Program-made: the position numbers and the translations under genes
Shown: positions 44,945 to 57,668 of the stretch, in pieces
Layout of the letters: every line of letters begins with the position of its first letter
Numbering within the stretch: the first letter of the stretch is position 1
The notes under the pieces: model-generated
What the model saw: the letters and a program-made list of their open reading frames with translations, nothing else
Databases searched by the model: none
Told to the model about the DNA's origin: nothing
Source: Atkinsonella hypoxylon
Lineage: Eukaryota > Ascomycota > Sordariomycetes > Hypocreales > Clavicipitaceae
Assembly: GCA_000729835.1 (NCBI GenBank)
Contig: JFHB01000028.1
Span: forward strand, 62,001 to 126,000
Length of the DNA stretch: 64,000 nucleotides
Direction: 5' to 3'

Positions 44945-47616
44945 TCAGTCGAGCACAATCACATTCTCAGGTTGGCGGGACCGAGGCCGACGGGTCCACG
45001 TGGTATCTTGGTAATGGTCATGATCTCCTGGCCGCTTTCCATGTAATCGATATGGACTCGAGTTACGAGGTGGCGCTGAGTCTGTCTGCGACGAAATTCG
45101 TCTTCTAAATGTGAGTGTATTTCAGTAATTGTACGGGAAAAACTCATCATCGGCTACATACTGTTGCTGGCTTGACCATCTCTGACCTGGATATGGTCCG
45201 GAGCGGTGCCGGAGTTCAGTACTCAAGTTTGTAGGCTGGACTTCGTATGTAGGGACGGGATGCGGAGGTACATGTGGTCTGCTGCGAAGTGGTTCTGCAT
45301 GAGGCACAGAACCTGTCAGGGGAAGTGGTACAGTTTGAACACCGGACCTTCCTGGGTTTTGGCGCAGTTTTTGGGGGCTTCCATGAGAGGAGACCATCCT
45401 GTAGGACTGTGTGGCTGTAAACGGTTCTTGCCTAAACGCAGCAGAGTTGCGTTCGTCACCATGCACTAATCTTGAGTCTGGGACCACCGGGATTCTTTCA
45501 TAGAAACCCCCGCGGTCTTCCATAAGTATTGGGTTCGAAAGTGTTCCTGGTCGCGATGCATTAACTACAATCCGATCGGCTCCTGGAGCAGAATCAAAGC
45601 CAGGCTGGTCAAGTGTTCTGCTGCCGATATGTAGTGACGAGTCTGGTTGGCCAACATTATCATGAAAAGACCCTTCCGTATAAACAGGGGCAACGTAGAA
45701 CGGCCCATCATTTACAAGGTTACTATAAGGCAATCTTTTTCGCGATTGATCGCTGGCAACTGGTAGACTTCCGGACCTGGCTAGGCCATCCCGAAACGCG
45801 TCGATTGTTTCCATATTATCACTGGTATGGTGGTATAATTCCTGAGCGCGAGTGTGCAAGCGAATTGCGGCATCATGATTCCTGGGAGGCACAGCTCTGA
45901 CAAAGGCTGGTTTCATGGTCTCCGGAGAGGCTGGTTCAACAGAAGGCACAAGCATATCCCGCAGACGGTGCGCGATGGGGGATATTAGCCTGGATGATGA
46001 AGGTCCATTTGCCTGGAATCCATATGCCGGAGTGGTCGGTCCACCATCAGAGGGCTGAAACTCAGTAGCAGAATGGATAAAGGGCGGAGGCGAGTCCCTA
46101 CGACGAGGAACAGACGGTGAGCACCTATTCCTAACGCTGTTACTTACCTGATAATCAGCGGCACAAGTGAGTCGGCCGCTGTTGGAAGCCAGTTGTTCAC
46201 GGTGACTACTTTCATTGGGTTCTAATTGGATGAAAGGGTACAGAGGATCGTATTCGCCAGTATCCCGCGCAAAAGAGGCTGGTTGTTGCGCGTTTGGCTC
46301 GCGATTTCGCATGAGTGCGTCTTGCCAGGCGCGATACCTTTTGAAACCACGCTGATCCTTCCGGCTTGCTCTAGGCCAGTGGTCTGTAGATGGGACGGCA
46401 TACCTTCCTCTGGCTTGAGTCAAGGTCTGACAAGGACTGGCCATAATTTCCGGAGAGTGACCGCGTTTTGTACCGGCCAACGGAGTGACGGATACTGGCT
46501 GTTGAGAGACCATGACAACTGACGTTGACGAGTCCGAGTCGTCCGTAGATGGATCGTCAGCCGTCTCTGCGTCAGACTCGTCATCTTCCGAGTCAGAAAT
46601 GATGACTACTTCACGTAGGATCTCGTCCAGCTGGTCGCGTCCGGTTTCTTCATCTCCTCGCCACTTGACGATAATATCAAGGCACAGTTCCTCCACAGCT
46701 TTGCGAGCCATTTGCCAACCGGCCTCCTTCAACAAGTCATCATACCTCGTATGAGCGTGGCGAATATGAGCCAGGACTGCTAATTGAACTCGACGGGCTA
46801 AGGGGATATCATCCGAAAACCCCACCGGTTGCTCTCCCTTCCCATTCGCGCGCTGAGAGAAAAATCACGGTTCGTCAAAGAGCACTGTGAATGATCAAAA
46901 TAGGGGATACTAACCCGTGTAAAAGCATGCTCGATAATTATCTGTCGGTCAGTATTGGGTATGCGAGGAAAGAGATCACGAAGCGCTGCATCCGCCTGGG
47001 CGTGGTATTCCGTCTGGGACTCAGGTATGGGCTCCGGCTTCCCGTCTGGAGTCACTGCACCAGACTGTGGCAAATGTGCTATGCTCTCTCTGGCTGCCTC
47101 AACAATTGTTTGTCTGACATGGTGACCAAGTCGGTTGACTTGTTGTGAGAGACTGTTGGTAGCCACGCTCTGAGTATAATCAGCCATGTGTGTTCCAGCG
47201 ACATATGATGTGGCTCAGGAGCGCATACCGATACTATGAAAACCATAGCATCTCCTTCGCGAGAAAGCTCCTTGCATGCTGATGTTAATACTGGATTGCC
47301 TATAGGGACAAACTCGAACCCAGGGGGTGGTGTCTTGGAGCGGGTGACCTGTATTTGGTGAGTCTTTTTGCCAGGCAGGATTGGAGTATCAGGTTTGGCT
47401 CATTTCTACCTGAACTTCAAGTTTCTTTTTCTTGTCCTTGTTCTCGACGAATTCAAAATATGTGTGATGCTTGGATTTGGGAACGCTCAACTTTGCCACA
47501 AGACCTTCGGGAGCGGGCTCGAGATGATCAAACTGAGCTCTCTGGGCCCGTCTGTGCTTCTCTTTCGACCCGCTCGCTCCAGTATGAAAGATGGTTTTTC
47601 GTTTTCCCCTCCCCAT
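44945..47616 (-). CDS. DUF2293 domain protein with SUMO-interaction-like motifs
   Basis: Function unknown. Model of five exons: 47,616-47,410, 47,348-47,229, 47,169-46,915, 46,852-45,162 and 45,104-44,945 (introns 57-62 bp), 2433 nt, 810 residues. The start MGRGKRKTIFHTG is basic. Exons 2-4 carry the DUF2293 marks: GFEFVPIGNPVLTSACKELS, LFPRIPNTDRQIIIEHAFTR and LAVLAHIRHAHTRYDDLL. At about 275-288 EVVIISDSEDDESD has the form of a SUMO-interaction motif. A long disordered Ser/Pro/Arg-rich region follows. The last intron is a judgement: it has a perfect GTATGT donor, a TTACTGA branch-like site and a TAG acceptor, and changes the ending to RQPENVIVLD, a second SIM-like motif. Without it the protein ends at 45,122 (770 residues, FFPYNY). 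It is probably nuclear. Confidence 0.82.
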
Positions 47617-50600
47617 GGCTTATGATGCTAGTTGCGATCTTACCATGATGGGAGTCTGCAAATCTTGGCTGGGGTTTGACCGAATGTCAGCAGCGGGGTG
47701 AGAAAAATCTCAGCAAGGGTCACTATCAATGACGACGAAACGAGCACTGGCTTCTTTCGGTCCTAATTGTATGAGAGGCCGCAAGCGCGTTTTCGAGGTG
47801 AAAAGGCAGTGATCCTATGAAGCCGCCTAGTTCGCCATATACAAAAAAGGGTTGGGGACGATAGGTTTTTTGTCCATGAGAACTCGGGAGAAGGATTTCT
47901 TGTCGTGAGTTCGACTTCGTAGCAGGCTTTTTAGCCAGTGCTGCGAAGTTCAGACAATGTCAAACCCTACCCACCAACAGACGTTACTGCAGCCTTGGAA
48001 ATAGAAAAGCTACCAAGGCAAGAGTTCGCCAACAGAGATCGACCGGCAAAATGCCAGTGGGATGGATCAGGAAAGAGGCATGGATATCATCGAGGTAGTC
48101 TTTGAGTTTTGGGTACCGACGTGGTGCCTGGCAGCCTTATGTAATCATACTTGATTGGACCCGCATGCTGCGTAAGATCAAGCGAAAGGCTGCCACAGTT
48201 AGGTGCCTTAGCAAGGGGGTGAAGAAAATCACGGCCCCTCAGTCCACTGAGATTGGGTGAGCGGAGGAATCGTGTAATATTTCACCCACAAGCTAAGATA
48301 CCTACCTACCTACCATCCCGCGCTAACCCGGATCCGGATGACAATGACAATCTTGTTATTATTTGCAAGACAGCACTAGCATTGTCACTAACATTGTCAT
48401 AGAAAGAAAATGTACCAACTATGTATGTTTTCTCTGTCTTATCAGAGCTTGCAAGAACCTAGCCTGGCGCGCGATGGTAAGTACCTACCTGGGTATTTGC
48501 AAGTATCATGCGTACAAGGTACAATTGTACCGCGTCTCGCCCTGACTCGAACTCCTTGCGTAAATTCTGTCGCGCGCAATGACTCTTGCGGTTTTTCATC
48601 TAGTTTCTTCAACTGCCGAACAGTCAGGTTGTTGGACCTAGGTGTCGCTCGGAACAATTTGAAGAATCTGCTCACCATCGACTGCGGTATTTGTCTCTCT
48701 GGTGTCTGCTATGCCCTCAAAGCATTGAAGTGTCGGGGATATCAAAGCAAATAAAGAGAGAAAACTATGCGCAAAATTCGATCTCAGTCCACGATTAAGA
48801 AGAGATTTACCGCTTAGTTCGGTGTCTTAGAATATTCAGCAAACCTGGGTCCCGCAATCTGTCGAATTCCCGGTCCCAGATTCCTGGGGAGAAACAGTCA
48901 GGCTTGTAAATTGACGTAGTCGCGGCAGACTCAGGAATAAGAAAAGAAAAGAAAAGAAAAGAAAAGAAAAGAAAAGCATGTTACAGGTGAGCAACTTCAG
49001 CACTGGTTGCTCTACGGAGTACACCAGTCAAAATAATATAACCCGTCGTTCTGTCATATGCTCAGCTATGAGCATGGGTTTAAAGTGGTGCTAATACTCC
49101 GTGCAACCCTTGACTTATTTTACAAATCTAGTTCCGGCATTGTGGGCTGATCAGAAATCATGTTCCGGGTATTTGCAAAACTTAGGTCACTTCATTATGC
49201 TGTACTTCAGTATTATATGTCTTCGTACGTGCAAAAACTAGTTACCGTGGCGTAAAGACAAAATCAGGGTCGCTGTCATTCCACATTTACTTTTTTTTAT
49301 TGGTTGGGAAGCCGGATCATCCGATGCTGTAGAAGTGCCAGTAACTAATAATCCGAGCTACGGAGTACATAGAGCTACATCACACTTCCATCAGCCTCAC
49401 CGTTGATCGAAGGTAATCTAAGGTCTCATGTACGAGACAGGCATGCTCAGTCACGCATTACCTGGAGCCTTTGCCATTCCTGACGCCTCACGCCTGTCAC
49501 GGACCCACTCCTTTCTCGGAACATACTAGGTCCAAATAGTTCAGGTTTTTCAATGTATCCCTTCGTACATCAGGAATTTCGGGGACTCTATTACCACAGT
49601 GTCATGCCCAACTAAGCCCGAGTAACTCTCATTCAGACTGGAGATCATTGGCACATATAGCTGCTCGTGACCTCCCTTGAGGCCTCAAAGATTGGCGAAG
49701 AGTTCGAAGCATATCGCAAGGCCACGTGAGACTACACCTGATATCTCTTGTGGTTTAATAACCGCCGGTCCAAAACTAACGATGAGTGGGGCAATGAAAG
49801 ACAAGGCTACGACGGGGCGCCAAAAAAACGGGATGTGGGATACGAGTTCCCAACAGCCACATTTTGTCGATATTAGTCAGTCATAAAGCCGCATGTTATA
49901 GTAGCCTTGTGTGGGATCAGTACTCATATGAAGCAGTGTGACTGTCAAATGGATGATGTGTGTTACGTACATAATGGTGTGAGAAGACCTTTAAGTCGTC
50001 TTTATCCTGAGTGCATGGTAAACAAGTTGCGCTAACGAGCTTGCGCTGCTGGTGATTGCTTTTTACTAGAATGCCAGCCCGTCGGTTTCGCGACGCCCTG
50101 AACTTCCCGCGATCCGAAATCCCGAGCCGCTATGCTCCTTGGCGTCCAGAGTACTCTCGGACAAACCAAGGCCTATACAACCTGACTAGGACGAAGGAGT
50201 GCAGGACTACTCTGGCCACAGAGCCCGGTTTCCGTGATGCTTCCTTGATCTTGTGTAAGAGTGGCACTTGGTGGGTGAAATTTTGTTGGAATAGCAGTGG
50301 TTGACGACAACATTACAGGGACGGATGTTTGACAGCATCAAGGAAAGTCGAAACTGATAAACATCAGTCGCTGGTCCGCATTCCTTGATCAGATCTGGTT
50401 CCGACTGAGCCAACCGGCCCGGGCGACGCATGGGACTGCGGCTATTGGGGGGCAAGTTGTGTTATTTGAAGCCTGTACTTCTTGGGGATTGTGGCCAGGC
50501 TCGAAACGGGTAGGCGGCGTCGTCATCTCATCTCATCAAGTCCGCGGCCAGGGAGTGAAAGCGAAGGCGCCCACAGGCGCTCAGCCCCAACGGCCGAGGA

Positions 50601-51159
50601 TGTATCGGGTGCGGCTTCGATAACGGTGGCAGTGACTTAGCTATGGGGCGGGTTTTTCAGCAGTCTCCGGGAAGAACCAATCAAAGCCAGCGACAGGAGC
50701 TGACGCGTCCACTGCCCCCCACTCACCCCCTTCTCCCTCTCCGACCTGATCCCTGCCCGTCCACGCCTAGCCGTCCCAGGCTGTACGCTGTACGCCAAGG
50801 GGCCGGCGCTGATGGGTCCTGCAACCCATGGCTCTCCGTAAGATTCGTCCTCTAATTTGACCATCCTGTGCCGGGACCCGTCCGTATGCTTGCCCAACAG
50901 TCATTCATAGCCACACTTGGGCCCTTCCTTCCGAAACTGAACTCCCTTCGCTTCCGCTGTCCTTCACATTTCACCCTTCAACATTCAAACTCGTCTCGAC
51001 TCCTAGATTACTATCACTACCATCATTGATTGACCCAATATCGTCGTGGAAAGCAGCTTTGCATCAGTCACTTCGTCCTCTTACTGCTTTTCTTGCTGAT
51101 CATCATTTACGCCACCGACTTCGAACAGTGTGCCCCCGAACATTACTTGCGAAATCACA
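47617..51159. other. 3.5-kb intergenic region between divergent genes
   Basis: No supported gene. It includes the promoters of the DUF2293 gene (left) and the bZIP gene (right), GTAC/TACC-rich stretches at 48,299-48,320 and 48,480-48,525, the GAAAA repeat at 48,941, and exact TACGGAGTA 9-mers at 49,013 and 49,359. A CCAAT box at about 50,676 and a C/T-rich stretch at 50,715-50,760 precede the bZIP gene; the AT-poor sequence after that is likely its long 5' UTR. Confidence 0.45.
48941..48976. repeat. GAAAA pentanucleotide microsatellite (7 units)
   Basis: Seven perfect GAAAA units plus a final G. Confidence 0.95.
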
Positions 51160-52906
51160 ATGTCGAGTTCTGGCGAGAACCAGGTCGACTTCGACGCTTT
51201 ACTCAATTTTCCCGATGATTACAGCAACAATTTTAGCTCGAACTCTCCTTCGCTGTCATCGACGCCGAGTTCGAAAGTTTCCTTTGCTAGCCCGGTGACG
51301 GCTGCTGTGACGACACCTACTATGCCGGTAACATCACAAACCATGAACGGACCTAGCCACAATTACGGCATGTATCCTCAACAAACTGGTTTCGTTCCTG
51401 GCGCCATTGCACACACCATGGCTGTTAACCAGACCAACGATACTGGCTACCAGGCTTTCGGCAGCCTCGAGTATCTCTCTGGCTTGAGTCCCGAGGCGGA
51501 TGCTTTCAACTTCAACACCTCCCCGTCGCAGGCTACTATGGACCTGGATTTCGACTTACAGACCGACTCTCAGCCGTTCTTGTCCACTGTGAATCCGAGC
51601 AACATCGAGCAAGATACCTCTTCCATGTCATCGCAGAGCAGCAACGTCGGCCGTCTCTGGCCTGGTGCTCATTCTCGGGCTGCCCTGGCTAAGGCTCAGC
51701 AGCAGCAGCTTATGCGGCAACAGACTCAACAACAGACCACTCAGAAACCTCATGGTAAGCGCCATCAGCCGACGGATCCCATTGTGGAGCAGAAGATTAC
51801 CCAACTCTTGAACTCGATGCGAGCCAAGCCTGCCATTGACGACGCCGAGGCAAAGTCCATCCTGAACAACCTTCCCAAGGCTAAGAAGGATGAGGAAGAG
51901 ATGGACGAAGATGAGCGTTTACTGGCCAGTGAAGAGGGCAAGAAACTTAGCAGCAAGGAGCGAAGACAGCTCAGAAACAAGGTTTCTGCCCGTGCTTTCC
52001 GCTCCCGCCGTAAGGGTAAGTCATACATCCTTCGCTGCATAGGATAACTCGAAATTGGTTTTCTAACCTACTTTAAAAGAATACATCACCCAGCTTGAAG
52101 CTGAGATTGCCAGCAAGGTCACTGAGAATGGTGATTTGAGGGCTCAGAACCGCGCTCTCATGGAAGAGAACAAGCGCTTATCCGATCTTACCCGCATGCT
52201 CTTGTCTTCATCTTCATTCTCAAACTTCCTTGACAACCTAAGCAGCAACCCCGCCGGTCCGAGTCAGCCCGTTCCTGTCAAGATTGAACAGACCCAACAA
52301 CAGGAACAGAGCCAAGTGCCTAAGGACGTGAATCCATACGCCGAGCAATTCCCTTCGCAACAGCAAATCGGCATCGCCATGATTCCCGAGTCTGCCGTGG
52401 AATTTCCTTTTGTCAGCCTTGACAACTCGGCCTACAACTTCCAACCTCGGGTGTTTGTCGTCGACACCCCCGAGATCCCCAATGCCATTGACACGGCTGT
52501 CTTGTCTGGCAAGGACTCAAACTTTGTTGAGCAATCCTTCTCGTCTGACGATGAGAAGGTAGAGGTTCCTATCCTTGAGAGACCAATGGAGGTGGCCCAA
52601 CCATCTGAGGCTGCCGGCGAGGCTTCTGTCGATGAGGAATTTGAGTCGGATCCAGAATTCGCCCTCTTCCATACTGAATCTGCTGCTGCCAGTGCAGTTC
52701 CATCGAATGAGGTCAGCGCTGAGAGCCCTACAGGAGTTCAATTATTCGGTGGTATTGAATCTGAGAAGGCCTTTGCTCGCTATGAACTGGTTGATGCCAC
52801 TGAACAAGAAGCAATCGCAGCTTTTGCCATGGCGCGAGTTCAAAGAATCAGTGCTCGTGTAGAATCCGTTGTGGCAAGGTTAGAAATTCTGACTGCTGAT
52901 CGCTAA
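51160..52906 (+). CDS. bZIP transcription factor
   Basis: DNA-binding regulator, nuclear. Model: exons 51,160-52,015 and 52,080-52,906 (64-bp intron), 1683 nt, 560 residues. The start is the ATG of MSSSGENQVDFDALLNFPDD; an in-frame GTG upstream is not used. The first 250 residues are Ser/Thr/Gln/Asn-rich, with a poly-Gln run (AKAQQQQLMRQQTQQQTTQ) and an acidic helix (KKDEEEMDEDERLLASEEG). The basic region SSKERRQLRNKVSARAFRSR has the N-x7-R core; the intron falls directly after RSRRK and joins to EYITQLEAEIASKV, then a leucine zipper of about five heptads to KRLSDL. The C-terminal 220 residues are acidic with a late helix (EQEAIAAFAMARVQRISARV). The basic region is like those of mould regulators of stress and development; I cannot name the orthologue. 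A long C-rich 5' leader suggests translational control, which is inference. Confidence 0.93.
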
Positions 52907-54657
52907 AGCATCATGCCGACATCTAGTTAAAGTCAGCTTGTCGCGACAGCTAAACATAACTCGTCATAAGCTTGTGCATCATGGGCCATGTTCGAGGCGA
53001 TTCTAACGGCGTTATGGAAAACCAAGGGGTAACAGTGACAAGGGCAACCTGATAGGGGACAATTACCTTCTTTCATTTTTCCTTTATTTCTTGCTCTAGC
53101 GTGACATTTGCCTTTTTTTTTAGCACTTTTGTCTAGATAAAGAGCCGATAGCCAGGTTTCCTGTACACATTTTTCTCAGGTTGAAATCTCTTAGGTTCGA
53201 TACTTGCAACTGTTCAAAAAGAACGATTTTAAATATTGACACCATGATGTAGAGAGGAGCCACTAAGTGGTTTCATTAGACAGGTGTAAGACATGTTCTG
53301 GGCTGATTGCGCTGCTCACCAGGTCCCGGAATACTTGACTTGGATTGTTAGACAGCAGAACATGTCTCAACCCAAGTGGTCGAGCTAGTACTTGCAATAC
53401 GCCAATAAAAAAACTTGTCTAGAACAAATTTACCTTCTCGAGCTTGTGACGAACATGAGTAACGGCGACGCCGATGCAAGGACGTATGACTTATCCTTTT
53501 CACGGCAAGAATGTGATGTAGTCGTCGCTTCTAGTCTCGGGCTTCAATGTATCGTGCTCCACCTCATGAGGCCGTCCATTTGAATGTGCGAAGACGATAA
53601 CGAGGCAATAGGATCATATTACCCCTGACACATGCGAGATGATTCTAAACGGCCGTGGCTAGGGTATCCCCTTTGGTATCCTCTGGTATGTAGAATTCTC
53701 CAGAGGTTCGCGCAGAACCTCGAAAGCTTACGGCTCACGAAGAAGGCGTTGCATCGAATACGCACCGGCAAGTCGCAGTGCGATGCCATACAGCTTGAGT
53801 GAGCTGATTCAACTGTAATCTTCTATTCTAAAACTCGATGACGTGCGTCTTTATCCGGTTATCGCAGTCGCTCGTTGCACCTTATTCAGATAGTTGGTGC
53901 TTCTCTCGTCTTGATATACCATCTGTTTTAGGGAACGGTGGCGGGAATCGAGCTGCGTAGAATTCGTGTTACGTTGGAACCGGGTCTGACAGTAATGGCT
54001 TAGTATAGCAAGCTATTGGCTCGGTATGAAGGTCGGTCGTAGATCAGTTACAGTGTGGATGTGGGCAAACGTGAAATGGTCGCTCGGGCTATCGTGGTAA
54101 CTAGCTCCATCCTGTTGATCACGACCGTCTATAGAGCATTTATCATGTAACCGTAACAGCGACCAGTCTGCAGCTTACATTCTCAGGCTTTGTGGAGCCA
54201 TTGTTGCAAAGACACCTGAACAGCGGCAGACTTCAATTCTAAACGAAATCGAACCACAAGGGTGAAACACGCTGCCAGTTACAAGGCTTTCCATGCTTGA
54301 TTCCATCATTATCATCAATCATTATTTGAGACATTTCTTCAGCACGCAATCACAAAGGCAATACTGAACAAGCTCCGGACTTGGTGCTCGGAGAAACCTG
54401 TGGTGAGAACAAACCACACTAGACATTTTCTCTAGCAAAGACTGGAGCGCCAGTCATGCTGACGCCATCATCGTCCATCTGCTTCGCTCTATGAGCAAAT
54501 TCGCTTGTCACAATAGCACCCTGTAAGATCCTTAGAAGTCTCCTTGCCGCTATCGCGGAGTTCCCAGCGGCCGATACGTCATTCTTTGAGCCCGGATTTG
54601 GATATGCTCACATCGGCATGGCCTCGCTAGTAGGTCTCTGCCCTTGAACCCCCCTCA
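52907..54657. other. Gene-free interval
   Basis: About 1.75 kb between the bZIP gene and the phosphatase-like pseudogene. Only short open frames; no RNA gene or repeat recognised. Confidence 0.45.
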
Positions 54658-54672
54658 CCCCCCCCCCCCCCC
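54658..54672. repeat. Homopolymer C run (15 bases)
   Basis: Fifteen C on the plus strand, preceded by CCCCCCTCA, at the 3' flank of the pseudogene; it is also a place where assembly errors are likely. Confidence 0.9.
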
Positions 54673-54689
54673 TGAGACGTCGTGGTGTT

Positions 54690-56136
54690 GTCGAGGGGAA
54701 TGGACAAGCCGCCACCGGCCGAGAATCACCAAGGCGGCAGTTCCAAGTCCAGCGATGATTAACATACTCCAGCTACGGGAGCGCCTATGTCTCTGGTGGG
54801 CAAATCATGCCACCCGTCGTTAGCGCCATCAGCGACTGCACCGAGGCAGAACGCCGCCGTTGTGGCAGGTTTGCAGATCTTGCACCATTCGTCGCTGGTT
54901 CGGGCGAGATCGTTCATCCTTACAAAGAAAGTATCATAAGAGATAGCCCAGTCATCTGATCCAGGCCCAAACAGGGAATATAGTGTAAACTGCTCTGAGA
55001 CATCAGCGCTGGGCCGGTAATAGAACCGAACTTGGAGTCTGTCAATGCTAGAGACGGAGCCTCCATTTCCGATCAGCTCAAAAACAATGGAGAAACCCGG
55101 CTTCGCTGGTTGCGAAAAGGGAGGAGAGGGATTCTGATGGTGAAGAAGCCCCGAGAGGGGGAATAAGGACAGCATAGGTCGACCCGACCCAAAGATGACT
55201 GTAAGCCTAGGTGCGTTGCCGCTCCTTCGTGCGAAGGCGCTGAGAAATTCCTTAACTTGGTTGGCCAACGTACGTCCGACGATACTATACAACACAATGG
55301 TAGGATCCGCCTGGTCGGTGTTGCTAGAGCTAGTCCTGAACAGCTCCAAAGCAAAAGCATTTTCTGCGAGCGTATTGAGCGTGGCGTTGGCGTTGGCAAG
55401 CTCCTTGTTCACCGTCTGATTCCAGTCGTACAGGAATTTCACGTTCTGATATGTTCTGTATGCATTGAGAAAGGCGGTAGCTGATGCTGATAAAAGTCCC
55501 CGAAGCGGGCCACTCTCAATCAATGATGAGTAGAAGTCCTGTGCGTCTACCACCTTTTTCATGACACTGGGGCTGACTGGCAGGGTCTGATTCATCTCCA
55601 CCTGCCACGCTCTGCATGCTTCTTCGCCGCGAACACTTTCTATCCGAATGGGTATACGTCATGATTGGAGCGTACTGATAGCCATTCAACGGGTAATCCG
55701 TGATGTGGGGACCTTGGGCGTAGTTGTGCGCTAAAGTGTTGTTGTTGTTGCTAATTGTTGTTGGAGGATAGAGGCCTTGCATAAACGCCGTGGCCACCGC
55801 TCACCAACCACGCCGACATCCCCGTCATGATAAGGAATTTCGCGCTATTAAGTGCGTCGGCTGACAAGGACTGGATAGGAGCTGCTGCTATGGTATTGGA
55901 CGCCGTGGTAATCCCTGTAGCGGCACTTAGGTAGCGATTTTGAAAAAGCCGTCCCCTGCTGCAGCATCTGCTGGGCACCGAGTGGTGTCAGGATAACTTG
56001 GTTGCTCTGCGGCAGCGTGGTTTCTCCCTGGTCAACAAACACAACGGCGGCGAGAACCTAGGGATTAGTAGGTTGGCAAGCGGACAGTGCTAGTAGAGCG
56101 AGCACTAAGGACGACGAGACTCGAAACAGGCGCCAT
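54690..56136 (-). pseudogene. Histidine-phosphatase-like membrane protein, broken by several frameshifts
   Basis: Parts of one protein of the histidine acid phosphatase superfamily appear in order in different frames. From the ATG at 56,136: a hydrophobic signal readable only after a frame change; VFVDQGETTLPQSNQVILTP where active enzymes have RHGxRxP, so the catalytic Arg-His is missing; a one-base T-run shift (about 55,943-55,947) into QNRYLSAATGI; a shift near 55,800 into TAFMQGLYPP; a shift near 55,642 into CRAWQVEMNQTLPVS; then a long intact part with RLTVIFGSGRPMLSLFPLSG and LQVRFYYRPSADVSEQFTLY; and a last shift near 54,765 before a C-terminal membrane helix (LIIAGLGTAALVILG). A TAG at 56,058-56,060 is either a stop or the acceptor of a very short intron. 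The parent was already a likely non-catalytic, membrane-anchored relative. Confidence 0.75.
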
Positions 56137-57587
56137 TGTGACTAGTGATATCACTGAATGTCTGATAGGAAACAAAAGGTTGTTCCCCCGACCTCGGACA
56201 CTGCCAGCGTTGAAGAGTTTTTGCCTCAAAATGCGAAAAAGTCCAAACATCTTGCCCAAGCTTCAGGCAGAGATTGCACGGGGAAAAGGTGCCAGACCAG
56301 CTCAACTGAGCTCGTCAGGTTCAGTTCGCAGAGCAGCGCACCTCGGGTTTCTGGAAGTTGCTTCAAGGCGAGCTCATGGTGTGGTTTCGTCGGCTTGATA
56401 AGGTTTAAAATAATCCCTCTCTACGGGGTACGCGTCGGAGGGTGACATAAACCAAGACTACAACTAACCTGGGGAAGTTGGTAACAGTTACCTTGGTTAC
56501 CAAAATTAGTAGTAATAATTAGTGTGTTTTATCTTTATAGCTAGCCTATTAAGGGATAGCTATAGAGGCTGTTATAATCTAATAGGTTAGGAGGGAGAAG
56601 AGGATAAGCCCGCTATATATATATTTATTATAGGGCTTATAGCTTAATTAGCCAATTAGGTCTTCTGCAGCCTTAACAGGGGTCTGTGCAACCGGCAGGA
56701 CTCTCCGTACCCTAACGAGGATTATTCGGTGACGGGTGGTGGAGTCTAGCGTGTAGAAGAGGTACTTAATTTTACGTGCTAATCTCACTAAGATGAAAGT
56801 CCTGGTTATTCCGGATTGTCGAACACATTGGCTGGCGATGTTCTTGACGGCGGTACATGTAGTGTTTAGCAATCCGGATCGATAGCTCCGTATCGAAGAG
56901 GTCATCAACAACGTCAACAACGTCAACTTCACCGTCTTCATCTGGCATCGCAAAAATTGTTATAAATGATACTGCCATATGCGTTCAGAGCTCGCTGTGA
57001 GGGCTTGTTCGGAAGCACGTAGCATGCTATCGTAGCAATTATTGGCCTTGTGACCTACCATCTTTAGAACTTAGCACCACAAACCCCTGGCTCAGGTGCG
57101 CGGCTTCGAGTCAGAAGGTGTCCGTAGATCAACCGAGCTTTGATAGTAGAGTCGCAGCAACCAATAACTAGCAACACCTCGAATTTAGCTATGCCTTGTA
57201 GCAGCTAAATTGTAGGGCCCTTAGAACCCTTGCTGGAGTGCCTTCAATCGCTAGTGAGAGAGAGGCTACGCAGAGCTGCTATATTAGATGTGAGACTTGC
57301 GACGTACCTCTTTGTAATTTGGATGATTGCTCGTACTTCTATAATAGTATAAATTGATACTGTACCTTTGGAGATAGCGTTGGTATTGATGTGTAACCCC
57401 TATTGATACCGAAGTAGGGCCTTATCGGCACTTCAGAGATACCTATCTCCTCTATAGGTACCATCACGCGTCAACCTGATAACTGACCAGCTTGTCATGG
57501 ATTGCATGATGGTTTGTAACTCTTGAAAGGGGTGCTAATAAAGTGGCGCTAAAGTTCTAATGTTCTGTAAAATTTCAAGTGGTCTAG
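56137..57587. other. Transition zone, becoming AT-rich
   Basis: From about 56,460 the sequence turns AT-rich with many TA and TAG words, broken by ordinary stretches. Overlapping minus-strand open frames at 56,648-56,978 (one with EVDVVDVVDDLFDTELSIR) look partly coding but I cannot name them; they may be a degraded mobile element. No intact gene. Confidence 0.4.
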
Positions 57588-57597
57588 AAAAAAAAAA
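57588..57597 (-). terminator. RNA polymerase III terminator of the tRNA
   Basis: Ten A on the plus strand, that is a T10 run on the minus strand directly after the tRNA 3' end. Confidence 0.8.
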
Positions 57598-57668
57598 GGT
57601 TCCAGGGGGAGTCGAACCCTCGCTGGCGGAATCAGAATCCGCAGTCATAACCGTTAGACCATGGAACC
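57598..57668 (-). tRNA. tRNA-Gln (anticodon CUG)
   Basis: 71 nt, no intron. The acceptor arms GGTTCCA and TGGAACC pair fully; the anticodon stem GCGGA/TCCGC holds the loop TTCTGAT, giving CUG, which reads CAG (Gln). The T-arm has the TTCGACT loop; its stem GAGGG/CCCCC has one A-C mismatch. Box B-like sequence (GGGTTCGACTC) and the T10 terminator support a working gene. It is the last clearly intact gene before the AT-rich block. Confidence 0.95.

Noticed and set aside
44959..45150. Alternative last-exon frame ending in GPVGLGPANLRM
   Set aside because: Reaching it from exon 4 needs a splice phase that does not fit the GTATGT donor and TAG acceptor; the VIVLD frame fits exactly.
56648..56978. 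Minus-strand frames considered as a gene fragment
   Set aside because: Two frames overlap and neither gives a family; kept only as part of the AT-rich transition zone.
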